DNA of 64,000 nt from assembly GCA_037892935.1 (NCBI GenBank), contig JAYXKI010000014.1, forward strand, positions 1,034,001-1,098,000. The letters run 5' to 3'. The DNA comes from Phlebopus portentosus. Lineage: Eukaryota > Basidiomycota > Agaricomycetes > Boletales > Boletinellaceae. Of this stretch, positions 56,228 to 64,000 are shown in pieces. Each line of letters opens with the position of its first letter. Position 1 is the first letter of the stretch. A program made the position numbers and the translations under genes. Under the pieces are notes generated by a model. The model was not told the DNA's origin. It made no database searches and saw nothing but the letters and a program-made list of their open reading frames with translations.

Positions 56228-57580
56228 TCATGAGTTGACCACGCCAACTTCATGAGAATCGACGGAGATAACGTCAACTTTTGCATTTCCATTCGGAATA
56301 GGGAGGGAGCTGACTTCGATCTCTCCACTACCCCTTGCTACGCCATTCGTCACGCCATTCGTAGGTGGCCTGAATTCGAGGTCGTCCCCTTTGAATTCTT
56401 TCGGTCGCTGCACCTTGCCGTTATCAAAAATCCACGGACCCTTCGGTACCTCACCTATGACTTGGCACGCTGCGTCGTCCAAATTGGGCTCATCGAAGAA
56501 ATCCCAACCTAATTGTCCACCGTAGCATAGGGGTAGATTAACTGGATCTATGAGAGAAGTGATTTCCTTGCTACTTGCACTATCAGGTTTATTGAGATGC
56601 CCAAGAATATGGATCTTGTCGCGGGTATTCTCGTCAAACCATGCCTTGACACGGAACGTTGATATCAGATGAAGAAAACTATGTAATAGCTTGAACCTAC
56701 CTTAACCCAACTCCAAACCGTTGAGAAGAAACCAGGAGCGTTCACGACTACAACAGTTCCGAGGGTTTCCGGGTAGTTTGCGTTCGCAAGCTCAGAAGCC
56801 TCCTGAAGATGATTTCGTAAAGCCCACATTTGGCGCATTGAAACATTTCCGAGATCAATGATGGCCGTCACAGCAGACACAGGGATCGGTTCAATCTCGT
56901 GCGGAAGATACGTGCAGAGAGGAGCAACGAAGCGCGTCATCACTTCATATAATACGACACTGCATTGGTAAGTTTAGGAATGATTGGGCAAAGAACGGAG
57001 AACGGAGTAACGCGGTCTATACCCACATTCGTTCATAGCGACGTTGTGGAGGCACCGAGTGAATCTCTTCTTGAATATTATCGGATAGTGCACTCAGTTT
57101 ATAGACGTACAGAGGGAGACCTTGCTGTTGATCAAGGTCGTATCAGCCAAGAAGACAAGATTGGCAAAACATCGCACTCACTCGATCTCTCCTCCCAGTC
57201 CATCTGGGATAGTACCGCCGTGAGTTTTCAAATTCGTCCGTAGGGAAGTTAGCGAAGAGATCGTGGACATCGTATTTCTTCTCCCATGAAAGTCTGTCTG
57301 CAAACTGCTTCTGCGCCTTGATCGGGTCGAACCTACGTGCTCGCAAAAACCGCCTTGTGTAGGAGAGGAGGTACATCAGGAAGTATCAATTGAAGATCGA
57401 AAGATAATACACATACGCAAGGGTTGCATCATCGTGCGATGCCCTGGATGTCTCTGTCGCAGGGGTGTAGAGGCCTGCCCTCTCGAGGTTTTCTTTGAAA
57501 GTTTTTAGAGCCTGTTCTTGCTCAGGCGTAAGGTGGCCAAGGTGGCCTTTGAAGCTCCTTCTGACCTTTGGATGGGCCAT
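56228..57580 (-). CDS. SEC14-like CRAL-TRIO protein, second copy
   Basis: Starts MAHPKVRRSFKGHLGHLTPE. RFLRARRFDPIKAQKQFADR and YDVHDLFANFPTDEFENSRR are the CRAL-TRIO N part. QQGLPLYVYKLSALSDNI, RYERIVVLYEVMTRFVAPLC, VTAIIDLGNVSMRQMWALRN, HLQEASELANANYPETLGTV, VVVNAPGFFSTVWSWVKAWF, DENTRDKIHILGH, and LIDPVNLPLCYGGQLGWDF form the lipid-binding lobe. A tail of about 80 residues after the domain is rich in Gly/Val/Ser. It differs from the Sec14 at 23.8 kb: no Cys-rich GGSCTC segment, and LPLCYGG instead of LPESLGG. That resembles the Sfh-type or CSR1-like branch. Probably phosphatidylinositol or sterol/tocopherol-type lipid binding. Confidence 0.88.
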
Positions 57581-58695
57581 TATGAGATGATAGTGGTGAA
57601 TAGGGTATGAGGCGGGCTGGACGAAAGGACGGTATATGTAATACTAGCCCGAGGAGACGGGGCAGTGGCACCGGGAGTCAGTCATCATGCCAGTGATGAT
57701 AGGAAAGCCGAAACACGTCTGCGTCACGCTGATTGACTAAATGCCGTTGATTGGCGTTGATCGCCATACCTTCCATATCGGAGATCCCATGTGATGTGTC
57801 CAAATAGCGCCAAGCACAGCACAGAGCGACTCGAGTTCAATCCCAAGTTTACTCACGGAAAAGAAAATGCGCCAGACTCCCACGTAGGATCCAAGACGAG
57901 ACGAGGAATTTGAACAAGCGTCGATGACCCATATTTCAATAAATAAGGTGATAGATCGGACTTGGAGCTCAAGAACTTTCGGGTCGGGTACTGGCTCGCC
58001 GGCAAGTAGTTGAGTTCTTATATCTTTGACCCTTTTCTTAACTAGTCGTGAAATTTCTGTTTCAAGGATTGTCTATACCGTTCTTTTCCGCCACGCCAAT
58101 AGACTAAAGGCTTACCGATATGGAGTACCTCAAGCCGTCCTTCGGTTGCTCTCCAGAGCGGACCTTCTGCTCGAACGCCGCCTCGATCACTCTTTGCAAT
58201 AGCAAGTCTTTTGTCGTCGGGTTCACCTAGGCTCCTGGTCATCATGTCTTATGACCTTTCATCAAGCATTATCTCGAGGACAATGGCAGCTCTCGCAAGG
58301 TTCGGAATCAAATAGAGGAACTACTTATCTCCACCAACAGAGGGTGTGAGTGCAGTGGTCTGTCAGAAGATGAACTCAGTGGTCCGTTGTCCAGTTCTAG
58401 TGCATCTGGTTCCGTGCGTTTTATTTATCCTAGCCACCCGACGATCGTACCATTCTCGTTCGTCTGTAATCCCTTTTAGGGACTGCGCAGGCAGCCGTCC
58501 GCAAATTTCCGCATCCAATAGAAGGCAGCTATGATAATCGTTCGCGATAAAGGATTGCAAATCAATCGTCGCTATCCATTGCTGCTTAACTTGATTCCCT
58601 GCCATGGAACTTTGCGCTCAGACTATCAGCTAAACTACCAAGCATCTCCCGAAACCTGATACTCGAGATCCGCAATCCAGCTCTTCTCTCGTACC
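57581..58695. other. Intergenic, 1.1 kb, with two unexplained minus-strand ORFs
   Basis: Minus-strand ORFs at 58042-58245 (RSLGEPDDKRLAIAKSDRGG, then VRAEGPLWRATEGRLEVLHI) and 58363-58605 (MAGNQVKQQWIATIDLQSFI) look coding-like. They share no recognisable family, and I see no intron joining them. The first 450 bases hold the SEC14-like promoter. Confidence 0.35.
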
Positions 58696-60829
58696 ATGTA
58701 TACTACTTCTTCAGTTTTCTTGAAAACGTTGGCCGAGGTACAGGCCAGACGTCGGAGTTTCACAGTTCACTAAACTGATTGCGTTCTAGGCCGGGATAAC
58801 TCATGTCTTCGTCAACTGGGGTTCAGATCATCCAGCCATGCTGGAAGACCTTGAACGGCAACGGACAAAAACGGGAAGACAAGCCTACAGATCATAACGT
58901 GTCCAAATGAGATGGTTGCCCTCAGTGCTGCTCATGGATTTGCCCAAGCTTGTGGTCGGCCGGCGGCGGTATTTGTGCATGTTGATGTTGGGACTCAAGT
59001 GACTTTAGATCGATAACTGTCTCATGAGATTGAGCCACTTACACATTCTCAGGCGTTAGCTGGCGCCGTGCATAATGCTGACAGGGGAAGAATCCCGGTG
59101 TTGATCTATGCGGGAGCATCTCCGTTTACGATGAACGGAGAATTGAATGGATCTAGAAACGAGTGGTTCATGTCTTTGCAAGGTATGGACTTTTACTGTT
59201 GGTTTCGTTACATGTTCCCAGACCTTATCTCCGTTAGATGTACACGACCAGTCAGCAATCGTGCGTCAATACATGCGGTTTACACGTCAGATCAATAGCA
59301 GTAAAGACGTAAGTATTGCCATTTTGCGGGGGCTTCAAATGTGAGCCGGTCAAGTGGACTACCGAGGGCAATCAACTGAATCTAGGCAATGTTTGTTGTC
59401 TAGAGCAACGAGCGAGCCCAGGGGTCCAGTGTATCTATGGGCTCGTAGAGAGGTGATGGAAGAAGTCGTGGATGAAGATTTTGCGAAGACTCCCATTGAT
59501 GTGAGAACGTGGATGCCTATGGAGTCTCAGGGTCTTAATCAGTCGGGTCAGGACAGCTATCGTCTGATATCTTGTTGGTGTCCACTGAGAATTGTGAACA
59601 GTTCCTAGGACAATTGCCGATAGCCTCATAAACGCAGAAAATCCGTTGGTTATTACTTCGTATCTGGGTAGGAATCCGAAAGCTGTCCGAAAACTCGTTG
59701 AGATCTCCGAGAGGCTCAGCATTCCCATCCTCGTAGCTTGTCCGACCACAGTCAACTTTCCACATGGTCATCCCAATTTCGTCGGTCTGACTTTCGGCGT
59801 GGAGCCTAACCATTGGCTACGCGAGGCGGACACCGTTTTGATCATCGATTCCGATAATCCGTATATTCCAATGCACAATAAACCCAAGAGTGACGCTAGA
59901 GTTTTCCATATTGATGTGGACGTAATGAAAGACAACATCGGCATGTTTCATGTTGATGCGCAAATACGGTGCAAAGCGGATGCGGAGACCGCGCTTTCAC
60001 AGATTCTGGACTGCATACCAGATGCTATACCGTCGAATGATCGCATCTTGACCAGGGCTGAGGAGCTCAAGACGCTTTCTATGCAGCGCGTCGCAAATCT
60101 CGAATCCGTTGAATCCGCAATGTCCTCTGACGGCTCATTCTCGGTCCCCAATATCCTAGTCTCCCTGAGAAACGCTATTCCAGTTCCCGAGCGCACTCTG
60201 ATATTGGATGAGAGCGTTACCAGCCGCCCGCTTATTTGGAATCATTTACGACCAGAATACCCTGGTTCAATCTTTACTTCTGGTTCTTCATCGCTAGGCT
60301 GGGGCTTAGGGGCTGCCATTGGCGCATCTTTGTCACGAAACGATCTCGATCTCGTCGTGCTTGTGGTTGGAGATGGTTCGTTCTTATTTGGTGTGCCTGC
60401 TTCTGCATTTTGGATTGCTAGAAAATATCGCACGGTAAGCAATAGAAGTTGTCAGGGTAAAAGTGCCAGCTGATCAGATTACGTTAGCCGTTCTTGACGA
60501 TAATTTTGAACAACGGGGGCTGGAAAGTGAGTATCGGTTGGAATTATCGGACCTCCATGTCTGCTGACCATTATCACAAGTCACCAAAGTCTTCAATGTT
60601 ACATGTCCACCCGCAAGGGCATGGAAGCAAAGTTCCAGGCAACCAACTAACAGTCGGGTTCGGCCCTGATACGCCCAATCATTCTCTAATTGCGGCTGGA
60701 GCTGGAGGAGCATGGGGGAAGCGTATTACCTTAGCCTCAGATCTGAATCCCTCTATGAATGAGGGCGTAGAAGTTGTTCGAAAGGAGGGTAGATGTGCCG
60801 TTCTGGATTGCGTGATCGAGCCGATTTAA
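58696..60829 (+). CDS. Thiamine-pyrophosphate-dependent enzyme (acetolactate synthase/benzoylformate decarboxylase type), frame breaks
   Basis: Exon 1 MYTTSSVFLKTLAE, then AGITHVFVNWGSDHPAMLED (the Glu-containing PYR entry). ITCPNEMVALSAAHGFAQA holds the activating Glu. IPVLIYAGASPFTMNGELNG and DQSAIVRQYMRFTRQINS follow. ATSEPRGPVYLWARREVMEE ends the PYR domain. The TH3 domain is NPLVITSYLGRNPKAVRKLV to HNKPKSDARVFHIDVDVMKD. The PP domain has SSLGWGLGAAIGASL and the TPP/Mg motif VVGDGSFLFGVPASAFWIAR...LNNGGWK (GDG to NN). It ends AVLDCVIEPI. Lesions: a one-base loss in the A run at about 58866-58870 (QRTK/NGKTSLQII), plus phase clashes at about 59385 and about 59550-59610. Either a pseudogene or assembly indels. 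A 2-oxoacid decarboxylase/ligase role is inferred only at superfamily level. Confidence 0.72.
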
Positions 60830-60965
60830 GACATTATATGGGTGAAAAGAAAATAATGTGGATTCTCTAAAGTTGTTCCCTACAAAACGAAACGAAACAA
60901 TTACAATGGAATAAATTGCGCCATAGATCTAACTTTATGATCCTGGGTGCACGTCATCTCTTCAT

Positions 60966-61747
60966 TCAGAAGGCAACCTTCGCGACTGTCTCCCAGAATA
61001 CCTTGCCCTGGATCTTTGCAATCTCCTGCTCAAGCTCGCTTGGCTGGCGTGACCCATCGCCATTAGCAAACGTACCCGCGCCCCATGGCGAACCACCGTG
61101 TACCTCGGTGATGTTCGTGAGCTGCGCGAACGTATTCTTGTAACCGAGGAGAACGAAAATGACGCCGTGGTGGGTAAGAGTCGAAATCGCGTTTGCGGCG
61201 GTCATTTCCTGACCACCTCCGGGGCTGGCCGTGGAGACAAAAATGCCAGCGTACTTCCCATGAAGAGAACCCCTCGTCCATAATGAACCGGTCGCATCCC
61301 AGAAAGCCTGCAACGGATTGTGTCAGGCATCTGATAGAGATTGGCAGAAAGGATGGATGGGTACTCACCTTCCACTGGCCAGGGAAATTACCGAACCGAG
61401 TCGGGATTCCGAAGAGGAATGCGTCATAGTTAGTCAGATCCGCAGGGCTGACAACGGGGTAGTCAGGCTTCGGAGGTGCACGGAGTAACTTAAGGATGTC
61501 CGGCGAAAGGGTCTCCGGAACCCTACGGAAAAGAGCATGAGAAAACGAAGCCCAGAGAGCGATAACCAGGCTTACTGCAGAATCGTTGCGGATCCACCAG
61601 CTGATCCGATACCAGCCTTGACGGCTTCAGCCACTGTGAAAGGCTTTAGTTAGTATTGAGATTGAGAGGTCTGAGATAAGGCAGGCACTCACGTTTGGCG
61701 ATGTGGCCATACATCGAATAGATAACAATCGCAACTCTCGGTGCCAT
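60966..61747 (-). CDS. WrbA-type NAD(P)H:quinone oxidoreductase (flavodoxin fold)
   Basis: [18 protein letters not shown] has the T/SxxGxxxx FMN phosphate loop. [60 protein letters not shown] (FGxPTRxGxxP), [33 protein letters not shown] and [20 protein letters not shown] follow. [20 protein letters not shown] is the Wrb[10 protein letters not shown] motif. It ends [12 protein letters not shown]. About 200 residues over four exons, complete. These FMN enzymes reduce quinones by two electrons and protect against redox cycling. In wood decayers they also process lignin-derived quinones. It lies next to the TPP enzyme but on the opposite strand (convergent). Confidence 0.93.
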
Positions 61748-62369
61748 CTTCTGTATAGCTTGAATTGAAGAAGCAGAAGCAGAGGAAGTCGTGAAATAGA
61801 AGCTTATCACGGGACGGGAATGGACGATCGCTTGCTGTGGTGCAATGGCCTTTATAAAGACAAGAGGGACTTGCTCCGAATCGGGGACTACTTCAAAGCA
61901 TATAGATAATAATGCTCATCAATATACGATGACGCACTGCGACAAACTTCACCTATTGGACCGTCTGTGGCGCGTCTCGGATATCTACCGAAACCTTGAC
62001 ATCATATTTGGGCATTTCGCTTGGCAAATGCTTCTGCATTAGTATTAGTAAAATGTGGTCAAGGTGCCAAGAAGTCGATGGTGAAGTTAACCAATCAGTT
62101 CCCAGTATAACCCTAGAATTCACAATGATTCCTAGGCGGTGAAAGAAGCCTGAGACCTAGAATCAGAGACAAGATCGACGATAATATATTGTCTATCAGT
62201 GTACTAACGTAGTTTAGATATAAGTTTTGTACATGCAATATCTAATAATCTATGACAATTTTCAGCAATAACGTCAAAGCATCTACGACCAACATACCAA
62301 CAGCAGATGAATGAAAACTATTAGAAAGACATAAATAAAAAAAGCTGGAAGAATCAAATTATAACAAAT
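61748..62369. other. Intergenic, quinone reductase promoter
   Basis: CG-balanced near the WrbA ATG (CCTTTATAAAGAC, a TATA-like site, at about 61849-61861), then AT-rich. No gene recognised. Confidence 0.5.
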
Positions 62370-64000
62370 CTACGAAATAGTCTTCAAGAATCGTTCGATA
62401 ACGGATTTGCCACGTCTTAAATTATCCAGAGAGATACGCTCATTGTTGAGATGAGCTCGATCCTACATTGCCAGTTAGACGTCAGAGTTCAAATCGTCAA
62501 TCTTTTTTACTAAGTGCAGTTTTACCGTGCTTTGACCCAGAGGTAGATGCAAAGCCTGGCATTGAAATTCTTTCTCGAGATAAGGAACGGATGGGATAGA
62601 CTGGAGTCATCGTAAGTAACCAGAGAAGACACTGTTTTCATATCTAGTTACGTACCCCTCCTTCACGGATTCGAAGAGGCGTTGTGCCCCATTCATCCTT
62701 TATTGCACCTTCAAGAGCCTTGAACCAAGAGCCTTCGACATCACCCAGCCACCAGTCGGTAGCGTTATCAATATTCAACTTTGTCGAGCAACGTCAGGAT
62801 TTTTCAGTTCGGGTATCACTAACACCATACCTCGATCTTGTTTGGTGACTTAAGTGCCTCGAAGGAAGTAAAAAGATACTCGCGAAGGGATTGGATGATC
62901 GTGTCCAGATGCTGGTTAGGAACAATCCTCAATGAGATCTTTGCTTTGACTTTCGCAGGAATGACAGTAGGATCTTAACGTAACAGTCAGTACTTTTGAT
63001 AGAAGGCAATAGAAGGGACACCAGCCACGCACTTCCCGGACCCGACACTTCGAGACTGTGGATACTGAAGGATGGTTCCCTCCACTTCGCTGAGAAGACA
63101 GAAGCAGGCTGCCCTGTGACAGTCGAGAGTAGCTTATATAGCTCAGACTCCTTATCTGTTTTAGGTTGAACTGAGTCGTCTATCAAAAGGTCAGAATCGA
63201 CCATGAAGACAACGGAAGCGAAACGAACAAAAGCCTGGTATAAGCACGCGTTGGTCCTCGGAAAGGCTAGCCAAGAGTCTGACCATGTCGAACATCGGTT
63301 CTGATACCGCACCTCCGTCGACTCCAGAATGTAAGTCAGGGAACTCGCTTGCGACCTTTGAAAACGTCAGACTGGTGAATGATCGGAAAGTAATTTAGAC
63401 AAACCCTGATGCTACAATGAACGACACCACGCATGCCATAAGTGATGCAGGGTCGGTCCTCGCTGATCCAAGTAGAGTTGCTAACAAGAATCGCATCAAT
63501 GCGGCCTATAAGACCCTTACTACGTCGCACAGCACCATCAAATCCAACACTGCCCGCTTCTTCTTCGCCTTCGATAAGAAAAACGAAGTCACAATCAAGT
63601 GCGCGTTGTGATAATAATTCTGATGCTGCACATGCAGCAGCCAGGATTGGCCCTTTGTTATCTGTTGCACCTCGACCGTAATAATGCCCATCACGACCGC
63701 TGAGCGTGAAAGGATCAGTGTCCCAACCATCGGAAGGAGCAGACATCACATCATAGTGTCCGTAAAACAGAATGCGAGGGCGGTCTTGCCTACCGTGCGA
63801 GCCGTGAAAGGTAGCGAGGACCACTGGATTCTTCCCTTCCTCTGTCGGTATCTATAGCCATTCGCAAAAAAGCATGAGCAAAGGTCTGAATAAGTCGAAA
63901 AACCTACTCACTAGGTAGGAGTTAGCACCCAGTTGAGTCAAACATTTTCTCAACCAGATGGCCGCTTGTCGACAATCTTCCCGGTGTTTTGGCTCATTGC
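62370..64000 (-). CDS. DUG2: M20 metallopeptidase, DUG2-like (glutathione degradation), partial
   Basis: The 5' end lies beyond the window. Minus-strand order: HREDCRQAAIWLRKCLTQLG, NPVVLATFHGSHG, PRILFYGHYDVMSAPSDGWD (first metal His), PFTLSGRDGHYYGRGATDNK (bridging Asp), FVFLIEGEEEAGSVGFDGAV (catalytic Glu-Glu), ISEDRPCITYGMRGVVHCSI. The dimerisation lobe has FPDLHSGVDGGAVSEPMFDM, KWREPSFSIHSLEVSGPGS, DPTVIPAKVKAKISLRIVPN. The end is IPSVPYLEKEFQCQALHLPL, GQSTDRAHLNNERISLDNLR with the last metal His. HREDCRQAAIWL and the SIPSVPYLE/ALHLPLGQS ending resemble Dug2 rather than Dug1. Dug2 would carry WD repeats upstream, which is testable outside the window. With Dug3 it removes the gamma-glutamyl group from glutathione. 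Confidence 0.8.

Noticed and set aside
1..64000. tRNA, rRNA or CRISPR features
   Set aside because: I scanned for paired A/B boxes and regularly spaced direct repeats and found none; a covariance-model search would be needed to exclude small RNAs.

Overview
This 64 kb window is nuclear DNA of a filamentous basidiomycete, most likely a wood- or litter-decaying agaricomycete. Genes are dense on both strands and cut by many short introns (about 50-70 nt, GT...AG). Proteins carry the usual fungal disordered tails. A GH131 enzyme with a fungal CBM1 and a GH28 pectinase point to a plant-wall degrader. No tRNA, rRNA, CRISPR array or intact transposase gene was found.

Left part (1-30.6 kb), mostly housekeeping: SGF29 of SAGA (partial), an Hsp20 with a visible heat-shock element, a 2OG-Fe(II) oxygenase, a Tc1/mariner-type MITE, a PP2C phosphatase, a histone-fold protein, a NUDCD1-like protein, a decayed Ser/Arg-rich gene, an Arc1/EMAPII-like tRNA-binding cofactor, a SWIM-DNA ligase fusion, a ZIP9-like metal transporter, a SEC14-like protein, the divergent pair Cet1 (mRNA capping triphosphatase) and BUD22 (ribosome biogenesis), and a zf-HIT-like protein.

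Middle (30.6-50.8 kb): a gene-poor 2.7 kb stretch, then GH28, tubulin cofactor D, GH131-CBM1 and a DDHD phospholipase. These are followed by four consecutive nuclear genes for mitochondrial proteins (uL29m, an SDHAF1-like LYR protein, an NDUFAF6-like complex I factor and uL6m) and the V-ATPase c subunit.

Right part (50.8-64 kb), more accessory: an eroded Argonaute (MID/PIWI) relic abutting a truncated copy of a neighbouring SDR gene's promoter and first exon, the SDR gene itself with frame lesions, NSE2/MMS21 SUMO ligase, a second SEC14-like gene, a TPP-dependent enzyme with frame breaks, a WrbA-type quinone reductase and a DUG2-like M20 peptidase running off the end.

The most notable signals are two microexons (6 nt inside the 2OG-oxygenase RxS motif; 13 nt in V-ATPase c), the complete non-autonomous TIR element, the Argonaute/SDR mosaic, and a long reading frame broken by four stops that could each be a former Gln codon. 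Exon coordinates were worked out by eye from splice consensus and protein family conservation. Where phases did not match I say so.
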